Of a stretch of 43,952 bases of DNA, positions 16,636 through 23,339 are shown piece by piece. The stretch spans positions 1 to 43,952 of the forward strand of contig JAICGZ010000012.1 of NCBI GenBank assembly GCA_025922875.1, in the 5' to 3' direction. Made by a program: the position numbers and the translations under genes. The stretch's first letter is position 1, and each line of letters opens with the position of its first letter. The notes below the pieces were generated by a model. The model was given only the letters and a program-made list of their open reading frames with translations, ran no database searches and was not told the origin of the DNA. Source of the DNA: Pyrinomonadaceae bacterium (GTDB lineage: Bacteria; Acidobacteriota; Blastocatellia; Pyrinomonadales; Pyrinomonadaceae).

Positions 16636-16791
16636 ATGGCTGACAATGGAAGTAGTGCCGCAAGCACTGGAGTGGTAGCAATTCTCGTGATCTTCGTGAT
16701 CCTTGTAGTGGCCGCATTGTTTGTATTTGGTGGCAGGTGGTTCGGCGGCGACAAGAGGATCGACGTCAACATCGGCACGCCGGCGAAGTGA
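16636..16791 (+). CDS. 51-residue single-pass membrane protein
   Basis: ATG 16636 follows GAGGAGG at good spacing. The peptide has a short polar N-terminus, one strong hydrophobic helix (about residues 12-33, [21 protein letters not shown]) interrupted only by its own Gly end, and a tail with [12 protein letters not shown]. Similar short proteins, with an XDVXI tail, are seen in cyanobacteria and acidobacteria without known function. It is one of three very short membrane proteins in this 5-kb region, alongside stress-type genes. The frame is open 15 codons further upstream, but the ribosome site decides for 16636. Confidence 0.7.
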   Translation: MADNGSSAASTGVVAILVIFVILVVAALFVFGGRWFGGDKRIDVNIGTPAK

Positions 16792-16795
16792 GGTT

Positions 16796-16879
16796 ATTGC
16801 CGATTGCCGATTGCCAATTGCGAATTTAGGAGGTCAACCAACCCTGTCAAATCGGCAATTGGCAATCGGCAATTGAAAA
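16796..16879. repeat. Imperfect inverted repeat, 'CAATTGCCGATTGCC' family (copy 1)
   Basis: The left part has repeated ATTGCCGATTGCC and CCAATTGCGAATTT words; the right part has the inverse, AAATCGGCAATTGGCAATC. It fills the gap between the 51-residue gene and the FAD/Rieske gene and ends 6 bases before its ATG. A second copy is at 25291-25357. Confidence 0.8.
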
Positions 16880-16884
16880 TTCTC

Positions 16885-18402
16885 ATGAGGGACGATTCAC
16901 AGGCCAGCACGTCTATCTGGATGGCGACGGCTACTACGCCGTCGCAATCCCGGTTGAAAGAAAGCATTCGCACCGACGTTTGCATCATCGGCGCCGGGAT
17001 TGCCGGATTGTCTACAGCGTACTTGCTGGGACGTGAAGGCCGTTCGGTGGTTGTGTTGGACGATGGTCTGATCGGCGGAGGTATGACCGGCCGCACCACT
17101 GCCCATCTAACCAATGCTTTTGACGATCGCTACGTCGAGATGGAAAAGATCCACGGCGCTGAGGAATCTCGCTTAATCGCTGAGAGCCACACTGCCGCGA
17201 TCGACAAGGTCAGCGAAATCGTTACGAGCGAAAAGATCGATTGTGCTTTCGAATGGCTCGATGGGTTTCTCTTCGCGCAAACGCCTGACGATTTGCAACT
17301 GCTTCATGACGAGTTGGCCGCCGCGCATCGAGCTGGGTTGGTGGTCGAAAAAGTCTCACGCGCGCCGATTGAATCGTTCGATACGGGCGTAGCTCTGCGA
17401 TTTCCGCGCCAGGCACAGTTTCATCCACTCACGTATCTTGCCGGCCTCACGCGAGCAATGATGCGCGACGGCGGCCGGATGTTCGGCGAAACGCATGCGA
17501 CAAAGATCGAGGGAGGCAGTCCTGCTCGAATTGAAACCAGCCATGGTCCAGTGGTGACAAGCGATGTTGTCGTGGTCGCGACTAATACTCCGGTAAACGA
17601 TCGAGTTGCGATTCATACGAAGCAGGCGCCGTACGTCACTTACGTGATTGGCATACATGCTCCCAAAGGTTCCGTCACGCGAGCGCTTTATTGGGATACA
17701 GGCGATCCTTATCACTACGTGCGACTTCAGAGTGTGAACGACCACGACGTGCTGATCGTGGGCGGTGAAGATCACAAAACAGGCCAGGCGAATGATGGTC
17801 ACGAACGATATGGACGCCTGGAGCAGTGGACGCGCGAACGTTTTCCACAAGCAGGTGAGGTTCAGTTTCGCTGGTCGGGGCAGGTAATGGAGCCGGTTGA
17901 TGGCGTGGCATTCATCGGGCGAAATCCGTTAGATGATGACAATGTCTACATTGCGACGGGAGATTCAGGGCAGGGGATGACGCACGGAACGATCGCCGGA
18001 ATGCTGCTGACCGATTTAATACAGGATCGAAAGAACAGGTGGGAGGATCTGTACAGTCCTTCAAGAGTACGGGTGAAGTCATTGCCTGAGTACGCTTCGG
18101 AGAATATCAACGTCGCCGGGCAGTATGCGGATTACGTTACCGCGGGTGATCTTAAGTCGGAATCGGAGATTAGGCCGGGCGAGGGAGCAATCATTCGAGA
18201 AGGCGTCTCGAAGCTCGCAGTTCATCGAGACGAAGCTGGGGCAGTGCACAAGCTCTCCGCGGTTTGCCCTCACATGGGATGTATCGTTGCGTGGAATTCA
18301 ACTGAACGAACCTGGGACTGTCCGTGTCATGGTTCGCGTTTCAGTGCGGAAGGAAAAGTCTATCAGGGACCTGCCAATAGCGACCTTTCGGCCGCCGAGT
18401 AA
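16885..18402 (+). CDS. FAD-dependent oxidoreductase with C-terminal Rieske [2Fe-2S] domain
   Basis: 505 residues from ATG 16885. The frame continues upstream but only through the repeat, so that extension is spurious. The FAD-binding motif CIIGAGIAGLSTAYLLGREG (residues about 34-53) and the GGGMTGRTTAHLTNAFDD motif mark a DAAO/GlcD-like amine-oxidase-type flavoprotein. After about residue 400 comes a Rieske domain: CPHMGCIVAWN and CPCHGSRFSAEG carry both Cys-X-His cluster pairs. A flavin-Rieske fusion of this type is widespread in bacteria; the physiological substrate is not known. It is the last plus-strand gene before a convergent small membrane gene. Confidence 0.92.
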   Translation: MRDDSQASTSIWMATATTPSQSRLKESIRTDVCIIGAGIAGLSTAYLLGREGRSVVVLDDGLIGGGMTGRTTAHLTNAFDDRYVEMEKIHGAEESRLIAESHTAAIDKVSEIVTSEKIDCAFEWLDGFLFAQTPDDLQLLHDELAAAHRAGLVVEKVSRAPIESFDTGVALRFPRQAQFHPLTYLAGLTRAMMRDGGRMFGETHATKIEGGSPARIETSHGPVVTSDVVVVATNTPVNDRVAIHTKQAPYVTYVIGIHAPKGSVTRALYWDTGDPYHYVRLQSVNDHDVLIVGGEDHKTGQANDGHERYGRLEQWTRERFPQAGEVQFRWSGQVMEPVDGVAFIGRNPLDDDNVYIATGDSGQGMTHGTIAGMLLTDLIQDRKNRWEDLYSPSRVRVKSLPEYASENINVAGQYADYVTAGDLKSESEIRPGEGAIIREGVSKLAVHRDEAGAVHKLSAVCPHMGCIVAWNSTERTWDCPCHGSRFSAEGKVYQGPANSDLSAAE

Positions 18403-18405
18403 GAT

Positions 18406-18528
18406 TTCGCGCAAAGGCGCAAAGAAAGACGCAAAGACGCAAAGAAAGCCATGCTCAGAATGAATTCACACTCTGAGAGGCTGCTTTCTTTGCGCCTTTC
18501 GTCTTTTCTCTGCGCCTTTTGCGGGAAA
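18406..18528. terminator. Long inverted repeat of the 'CGCAAAGACGCAAAG' family, bidirectional terminator
   Basis: The left arm is made of CGCAAAGGCGCAAAGAAAG-type words (18409-18449) and the right arm of their inverse (18483-18525). The centre holds a second hairpin, CTCAGA...TCTGAG. It lies between two convergent genes and is therefore placed where a bidirectional terminator is expected. Two shorter copies flank the ArsA-like ATPase gene at 20159-20222 and 22241-22300. Confidence 0.75.
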
Positions 18529-18535
18529 TTGTCCG

Positions 18536-18682
18536 TTAAACCGCTCGACGGCCGGTCACTAAGTTGATGATCAATACAACCACGGCCACCACGAGCAATA
18601 AGTGGATGAGGCCGCCACCAACGTTCGAAAGCAAGCCAATCAGCCACAAGACCAACAGAATCACCAAAATTGTCCACAGCAT
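18536..18682 (-). CDS. lmo0937-family small membrane protein (48 aa)
   Basis: 48 residues from ATG 18682, which follows AAGGAGA at good distance. The frame is open 24 codons upstream, but without a site and without similarity. Two hydrophobic stretches (LWTILVILLVLWLIGLLS and IHLLLVVAVVVLIINLVTG) end in a GRR tail, the pattern of the lmo0937 family, whose function is unknown. The gene is convergent with the FAD/Rieske gene and divergent from the gas vesicle cluster. Confidence 0.85.
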   Translation of the reverse strand: MLWTILVILLVLWLIGLLSNVGGGLIHLLLVVAVVVLIINLVTGRRAV

Positions 18683-18871
18683 GATCGAAATCTCTCCTTC
18701 TTGAAACTCGCTACAAAAAACCGAGCGCGGTAGCGCCGGGTAGCTAAAGAGCAACGTTCATGCCAACACGGAGGAGGTAATTTTTCAACGAACACTGCCT
18801 GTTGCTGCATCACTACCATCCGTTTTTCGATCTAACTCCCGAGTTATGTTTTGAATCCGGTCAAACAAAGC

Positions 18872-18900
18872 TTGTTAGAACGAGATAAACTGATTATCAT
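18872..18900 (+). promoter_or_regulatory. Candidate sigma-70-type promoter of the gas vesicle cluster
   Basis: TTGTTA (18872-18877) and TATCAT (18895-18900) are separated by 17 bases, about 75 bases before the first gvpF/L ATG. Each hexamer fits the consensus at four or five positions. Nothing else is evident in the 292-bp divergent region 18683-18974; a GGAGGAGGTAA word at 18774-18784 is not followed by a usable start codon. Confidence 0.45.
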
Positions 18901-18974
18901 TTGGGGCGTAATGCGATTCCGTCCTCTCTGCGGCACGCCCCGACCACGAGGCGTCTTTCTTTCGGGAAAAATCA

Positions 18975-19835
18975 ATGAGTCGAGAAGCAGAACAAACTTC
19001 TGTTGAGCCTGTGCCTGAAGGCAAATACGTTTATTGCATCATCGAGACCTCGGAACCGCGTTCATTCGGTCCGATGGGTATAGGTGGACGTGGCGACGAT
19101 GTTTACACTGTGCAGCACAAAGGTCTCGCCGCTGTGGTTTCGAACACGCCTTTGGTCGTTTACGATCCAACCCGTGAAAACGTGTTTGCGCACGAGCAGG
19201 TGAACGAAACAGTGATGCGCGAGTTCACCGTTTTGCCGATGGCGTTTGGCGCGTTGTTTCGTACCGAGGAAGATATAGTTGAACTGATTCGCGGCACTTA
19301 CGACGCGCTGCGCGACGTGCTTGCGAAGATGGAAGGCAAAGTGGAATTCGGATTGAAGGTGAATTGGGATCGCGACAAGGTGACTGCTGAACTGGAAGAG
19401 AAAGACGACGAGATACGTCACCTCAAAGAGCAAATCACTTCGCGCACAACCGGTTCAACCTATTTTGCGCGCATGCAACTCGGACGTTTGATCGAGACCG
19501 CAATGACCGATCAGGCTGACGCGTATATTCGCGAAGTCTATTCGCAATTACGCGACACGGCTGTTGCTTCACGCGCCAACAAACCGATCGGCGATCGCAT
19601 GATCATGAACGCCGCTTTCCTTATTGAACGCGATCGAGAAGCGGAGTTTGATCAGAAGGTCAAGGAGATTGCTTCGAAGTACGAAGGCAAGTTGTCGTTC
19701 AAGTACACAGGTCCGTGGCCCCCATACAATTTCGTTCACATTCGTCTCAAGCTCGAGCGTCCCGAGCTCGGCGAGGCCGCACCACTGGAGCGAGGCGAGC
19801 GCCGCGAAGGCGCCGCTGAACCAGTGCGCCAGTAA
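18975..19835 (+). CDS. Gas vesicle protein GvpF/GvpL (copy 1)
   Basis: 286 residues. The N-terminal domain begins EGKYVYCIIETSEP and includes GLAAVVSNTPL; a coiled-coil (ELEEKDDEIRHLKEQI) follows near residues 140-160, and the family hallmark GPWPPYNFVHI is near residue 255. GvpF/L proteins are accessory factors that bind GvpA and help nucleate vesicle assembly. This is the longest of three copies and has an extra C-terminal tail after the hallmark (residues about 262-286) that is Glu/Arg-rich. It is the first gene of the cluster, 4 bp ahead of gvpG. Confidence 0.93.
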   Translation: MSREAEQTSVEPVPEGKYVYCIIETSEPRSFGPMGIGGRGDDVYTVQHKGLAAVVSNTPLVVYDPTRENVFAHEQVNETVMREFTVLPMAFGALFRTEEDIVELIRGTYDALRDVLAKMEGKVEFGLKVNWDRDKVTAELEEKDDEIRHLKEQITSRTTGSTYFARMQLGRLIETAMTDQADAYIREVYSQLRDTAVASRANKPIGDRMIMNAAFLIERDREAEFDQKVKEIASKYEGKLSFKYTGPWPPYNFVHIRLKLERPELGEAAPLERGERREGAAEPVRQ

Positions 19836-19839
19836 ACAA

Positions 19840-20145
19840 ATGTTTTTGATTGACGACTTACTTCTGGCGCCGGTCAGCGGCTTCAAGTTCATCCTCGGCC
19901 AGATTCAAAAAATGGCCGATCAGGAGCTGAACGACGATACCGTGATCAAAGAGCAACTGCTCGAATTGCAGATGCGCTACGAGTTGGAGGAAATCTCCGA
20001 CGAAGAATTTCGTGAACGCGAAGCGGAACTGTTCGCGCGTCTGCGCGCGATCAAGATGCGGCAGCTTGATCTGATGCACCAGGCGGTACACACCGCTGAC
20101 TCGTCGAGTTTTGTGATCGAAGTCGGCGGAGACGAGCGTGAGTAG
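19840..20145 (+). CDS. gvpG: Gas vesicle protein GvpG
   Basis: 101 residues from ATG 19840. The frame extends upstream inside the preceding gene, but the GvpG family begins MFLIDDLLLAPVSGF, as here. Residues 1-25 form a hydrophobic/amphipathic helix (LAPVSGFKFILGQI) and the rest is a charged helix with EEISDEEFREREAELFARL, which is the family pattern. GvpG is an accessory assembly protein that interacts with GvpF/L. The gene starts 4 bp after the first gvpF/L stop, consistent with one transcript. It ends 13 bp before a palindromic repeat that separates it from the ATPase gene. Confidence 0.88.
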   Translation: MFLIDDLLLAPVSGFKFILGQIQKMADQELNDDTVIKEQLLELQMRYELEEISDEEFREREAELFARLRAIKMRQLDLMHQAVHTADSSSFVIEVGGDERE

Positions 20146-20158
20146 ATAAACAAATTTT

Positions 20159-20222
20159 CCCGCAAAGACGCAAAGAGGCAAAGATACCAAAGTTTCTCTT
20201 TGCCTCTTTGCGCCTTTGCGGG
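20159..20222. repeat. 'CGCAAAGACGCAAAG' hairpin before the ATPase gene
   Basis: Arms 20159-20184 and 20197-20222 are 26 bases each and match at 25 of 26 positions when inverted; the loop is 12 bases. The right arm ends 4 bases before the ATPase ATG (20227), and its terminal GCGGGAG is the only Shine-Dalgarno-like sequence available, so the hairpin would cover the ribosome binding site when folded. A matching copy lies at the other end of the gene. Confidence 0.85.
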
Positions 20223-20226
20223 AGAA

Positions 20227-22269
20227 ATGTCTCAGGTTAAGTTGATCTCAGGGGAACCTTCCACAGCACGTTATCTTTTCTTCGGCGGTAAGGGTGGGGT
20301 CGGAAAGACTACCGCGGCATCAGCAACCGCGCTTTATCTCCTCAACAAACTAAAACGAAACGAATCCGTCCTCCTGTTCTCTACAGATCCGGCTCACTCT
20401 CTATCTGATAGTCTCGACATAAAAATCGGTAACCGGCTCGTCGAAGTGAAACAACTTCGCGGTGCGCGCTTGGTTGCATACGAGATGGACGCGAGTCTTG
20501 CGCTCGAGCGGTTTCGTGCGGCACACGGCAAAGTACTCGCGGAGATCGCAGAGCGGGGGACATTGCTCGATGAACAGGACATCAACGAGTTGTTGAGTCT
20601 TTCGCTGCCGGGACTGGATGAAGTGATGTCGCTGTTTGAATTGAGCGAGCTGGACCGCGCGGGGCAGTACGCTCACATCGTCGTCGATACGGCGCCGTCG
20701 GGCCATACTTCGCGTTTACTGCGTCTGCCCGAAGTGTTCGATCGCATGGTGAAAGCGCTCGATCTGATGGGCGACAAACATCGCTATATGGTGGCCCACT
20801 TTGCGCGCCGTAAACTAGTTGCCGACGAGGTCGACCTGTTCCTGAAGGATCTCAGCCAGAGAATAGAATCCGTGCGCCAGTTGCTTCACGACAAGGGTCA
20901 GACCAGGTTTGCGCTCGTGACCATTCCGGAAGCGATGGGTGTTCGGGAGACGGAGAGATATTTCCAACTGTTGCGCGAAGAGGGCGTGCCCGTCAGGGAT
21001 TTGATCGTCAATCGCGTAGAACAGGAACATGACGATTGCGAATACTGTCGTGCGCGTGTTGCGAGCCAGCGGCCGTGGATCAAACAGATCGGCAAATCGT
21101 TTGGCGAGCTTCAGCTTCACTACGTGCCGTTGATGGCGAAGGAAGTGCGTGGGCTCGATGATTTAAGGAAAATCGGAAAGTTAATCTGGAGCGAAGGTGG
21201 TGGGCGTCTCCTTGGAGTGCGGCGGCTTGGCGCCGCTTTCACCCCGAACCCGCCCGTTCCAGACCAACGGGGCGCCCGGCCGCCGCACTCCAAGGAGGTT
21301 CGTAATCTTTTTGCTTCCCGCAAGATCGTGATCTTTGGAGGCAAAGGCGGTGTTGGCAAGACGACCGCAGCGGCGGCGTTCGCACTTGCCCTCGCGAAGG
21401 CGAATCGAAAACAGAAGTTGTTGATCTTCTCAACCGATCCCGCCCACTCGTTGTCAGACAGTTTTGGTGAAGAGATTGGTGAGTCAAAAACCGGCGTCGC
21501 CGGTAACGAGAACCTCGACGCAATGGAGATTGATCCGGGAAAGTGGTTCGAGGAACTGAAGCAACGCTATCGATCCTGGACTGACGAACTGTTCGCGTCC
21601 TTATCTGGCGGGTCGCGTATGGAGATCAAGTTTGATAAGGAAGCGATGCGCGAGCTTGTCGAATTGACTCCGCCGGGCATCGATGAAATCGCAGCACTGG
21701 GGACGATCAGCGATCTCCTGGATCTCGAACGCTACCAGACGTTGATTCTTGATACAGCGCCCACTGGTCACCTGATCCGTTTTCTGGAGTTGCCGCAAGT
21801 AGCCCTTTCATGGATAAGAACGTTCATGAAGTTGCTGTTAAAGTATCAAAACGTAATGCGCGCGAATCGGGTCGCGGAAGAGCTCGTGGCTTTGTCGAAA
21901 AGTATTAAGAAGGTAATCGCGCTACTGACGGACGCGGAGCGTTGCGAGTTTGTGGGCGTGGCTATTCCGGAGCGTATGAGTCTCGAGGAGACGATGGATC
22001 TGGCGAAGTCGCTGGAGAAGTTGAAAGTACCGTTGAGTAAACTGCTGATCAATGGAGTCGCGCCTGATGATGCTTGTAGTTTTTGCAGGTTGAGACGAAA
22101 GACGCAGGACGAGGTGATTGCCGATTTCGAGAAACGGTTTCGGCGCCGTTCGGTAGAAATCTTTGTAGCGCCGCAACAGCCGCACGAGATTAAAGGCGCG
22201 GAGGATCTCATCACGCATTTTGAGGCCTGGCAGAAGTTCTCCCGCAAAGCCGCAAAGGAGCAAAGTTAA
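20227..22269 (+). CDS. Two-domain ArsA/Get3-like ATPase in the gas vesicle cluster
   Basis: 680 residues: two complete ArsA/Get3-type ATPase domains in tandem. Domain 1 (about 14-320) has the deviant Walker A GGKGGVGKTT (residues 20-29), switch I STDPAHSLSDS, switch II DTAPSGHTSRLLRLP and a CEYCRAR pair. Domain 2 (about 365-675) repeats GGKGGVGKTT (371-380), STDPAHSLSDS, DTAPTGHLIRFLELP and CSFCRLRRKTQ. Both sites look catalytically intact. ArsA works with arsenite pumps, Get3 carries hydrophobic tail-anchored proteins; no ars gene is nearby, so a chaperone-like role for a hydrophobic Gvp protein is the better guess, but this is inference. The linker, residues about 326-357, is encoded by a palindromic repeat. 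The C-terminus (SRKAAKEQS) runs into another repeat. Confidence 0.88.
   Translation: MSQVKLISGEPSTARYLFFGGKGGVGKTTAASATALYLLNKLKRNESVLLFSTDPAHSLSDSLDIKIGNRLVEVKQLRGARLVAYEMDASLALERFRAAHGKVLAEIAERGTLLDEQDINELLSLSLPGLDEVMSLFELSELDRAGQYAHIVVDTAPSGHTSRLLRLPEVFDRMVKALDLMGDKHRYMVAHFARRKLVADEVDLFLKDLSQRIESVRQLLHDKGQTRFALVTIPEAMGVRETERYFQLLREEGVPVRDLIVNRVEQEHDDCEYCRARVASQRPWIKQIGKSFGELQLHYVPLMAKEVRGLDDLRKIGKLIWSEGGGRLLGVRRLGAAFTPNPPVPDQRGARPPHSKEVRNLFASRKIVIFGGKGGVGKTTAAAAFALALAKANRKQKLLIFSTDPAHSLSDSFGEEIGESKTGVAGNENLDAMEIDPGKWFEELKQRYRSWTDELFASLSGGSRMEIKFDKEAMRELVELTPPGIDEIAALGTISDLLDLERYQTLILDTAPTGHLIRFLELPQVALSWIRTFMKLLLKYQNVMRANRVAEELVALSKSIKKVIALLTDAERCEFVGVAIPERMSLEETMDLAKSLEKLKVPLSKLLINGVAPDDACSFCRLRRKTQDEVIADFEKRFRRRSVEIFVAPQQPHEIKGAEDLITHFEAWQKFSRKAAKEQS
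21202..21298. repeat. GC-rich palindromic repeat element (copy 2), within the ATPase gene
   Basis: The arms at 21202-21243 (with TTGGAGTGCGGCGGCTTGG) and 21269-21298 (with GCCGCCGCACTCCAAGGAGG) match copy 1 at 14861-14964. Here the element is read through in frame and encodes the Arg/Pro/Gly-rich linker between the two ATPase domains (RRLGAAFTPNPPVPDQRGAR and flanks). No stop arises in the frame used. Confidence 0.85.
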
Positions 22270-22300
22270 TTCTTCCTTTGCTTCTTTGCGTCTTTGCGGG
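22241..22300. repeat. 'CGCAAAGACGCAAAG' hairpin after the ATPase gene
   Basis: Arms 22241-22265 and 22276-22300 are inverted copies with two mismatches around a 10-base loop. The left arm encodes the last residues of the ATPase; the right arm ends 6 bases before the ATG of the second gvpF/L gene. It matches 20159-20222, so the ATPase gene is bracketed by the two copies. Confidence 0.85.
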
Positions 22301-22306
22301 AAAAAT

Positions 22307-23134
22307 ATGATTCGAATGAGCGCTCCTGCTTTCTACGTCTACTGCATCGCCGAAAGTGCCGCAGCCGCACAGTTGAGCGCAGACTCTTTGCCCGCCGCGA
22401 TCGAAGACGATTCCAAACTCGAGTGGGTTTCAGTCAATGCTCTTGCGGCACTCGTCAGTCGTGTGCCGCGTGAATCGTATAGTGAGGCGAGTTTAGCCGA
22501 ACATTTGACTGACGCGACGTGGACGGCCATTCGCGCGATGCGTCATGAGACGGTGGTGGAGTACGTCGCTAAGCGGACGAGTGTCGTTCCCCTGCGGTTC
22601 GGGACCATTTATCTCGAGCGTCATGGAATCGAGCAGATGCTGGCTGACAGATCGAGAGAGCTCGAAGAGATCATCGAGCATCTGCGTGGTCGTGAAGAGT
22701 GGGGTGTTAATGTTTGGTGTGACCGCGCGGTGTTGCTGTCGAGCATCACGTCCGTTAGTCCGGTGTTGCGCGATCTCGTCGAGCGCGCCGCGCAGGCTCC
22801 GCCGGGCCAGTCGTACTTGATGCAGAAAAAGATCGAAACGCTGAAGGTTGACGAAGCACGCGCGGCAGTGAACCGGATCGTTGATCAGATCGAGGAGAAG
22901 CTGAAAGAGCAGAGCGATGACTCGAGACGCTTGCGCATACTGAAGGTCGAAACCACAGAGCATGGCGAACTGAAAGCGAAGTTTGCGTTTTTAGTAAAGA
23001 GGGCTGAGTTTGAAGAGTTTCGTGACGCTGCGGAGCGACTGGCCCGGGAAAACCAGAATGCCGGTGTTCGCCTTGAATTAACCGGTCCGTGGCCGGTGTA
23101 TAACTTTGTACAGGATTATCATGTCGGATTTTGA
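22307..23134 (+). CDS. Gas vesicle protein GvpF/GvpL (copy 2)
   Basis: 275 residues from ATG 22307 (MIRMSAPAF); a second ATG at 22316 is an alternative. Upstream frame is repeat sequence. N-terminal AFYVYCIAESAAAA matches the start of GvpF/L, VVPLRFGTIYLERHGI the middle segment, QSYLMQKKIETLKVDEA a helical segment, and TGPWPVYNFVQ is the C-terminal hallmark. Accessory assembly factor for gas vesicles. It overlaps the next gvpA/J-type gene by 14 bp, so translation is coupled. The three copies differ greatly in sequence, suggesting separate roles as with GvpF and GvpL elsewhere. Confidence 0.92.
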   Translation: MIRMSAPAFYVYCIAESAAAAQLSADSLPAAIEDDSKLEWVSVNALAALVSRVPRESYSEASLAEHLTDATWTAIRAMRHETVVEYVAKRTSVVPLRFGTIYLERHGIEQMLADRSRELEEIIEHLRGREEWGVNVWCDRAVLLSSITSVSPVLRDLVERAAQAPPGQSYLMQKKIETLKVDEARAAVNRIVDQIEEKLKEQSDDSRRLRILKVETTEHGELKAKFAFLVKRAEFEEFRDAAERLARENQNAGVRLELTGPWPVYNFVQDYHVGF

Positions 23135-23339
23135 TCAAATACTTGTCAGCGAAGAGTGGGAGGAGACTGATCTCTCGCTGCTCGAAACACTCGACCACGT
23201 GCTCAATCGCGGGCTGGTCATCGCCGGTGAGATCACGATCTCTGTTGCCGATATCGATCTCATCTTTCTCGGCGTGAACGTTTTGGTCAGTTCAGTGGAG
23301 ACCGCGCACGAAGTCTTACGCAAGCGGCCAACAGAATGA
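23121..23339 (+). CDS. Gas vesicle GvpA/J/S-family protein (short)
   Basis: 72 residues from ATG 23121; five upstream codons in frame overlap the previous gene and add nothing. The GvpA-fold core is LLETLDHVLNRGLVIAGEI followed by ISVADIDLIFLGVNVLVSSV, i.e. helix-strand-strand-helix as in GvpA. It differs from GvpA proper in the core and lacks the [11 protein letters not shown] motif, so it is more likely GvpJ or GvpS, minor tip or nucleation components. It overlaps gvpF/L copy 2 by 14 bp and gvpF/L copy 3 by 4 bp, and is thus certainly in the operon. Confidence 0.88.
   Translation: MSDFDQILVSEEWEETDLSLLETLDHVLNRGLVIAGEITISVADIDLIFLGVNVLVSSVETAHEVLRKRPTE

Noticed and set aside
16804-16884. 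N-terminal extension of the FAD/Rieske protein
   Set aside because: The 27 extra codons are translated intergenic repeat; the family start is at 16885.
18758-18784. Six-codon leader frame (ATG ... CGG AGG AGG TAA) before the gas vesicle cluster
   Set aside because: Rare Arg codons in a row suggested a regulatory leader, but the frame has no ribosome binding site, lies upstream of the likely promoter and is not followed by an attenuator.
20227-22269. Reading the ArsA-like gene as arsenic resistance
   Set aside because: No arsB/acr3, arsC, arsD or arsR gene is visible, and the gene is embedded between gas vesicle genes. The family resemblance alone does not support an arsenite pump.
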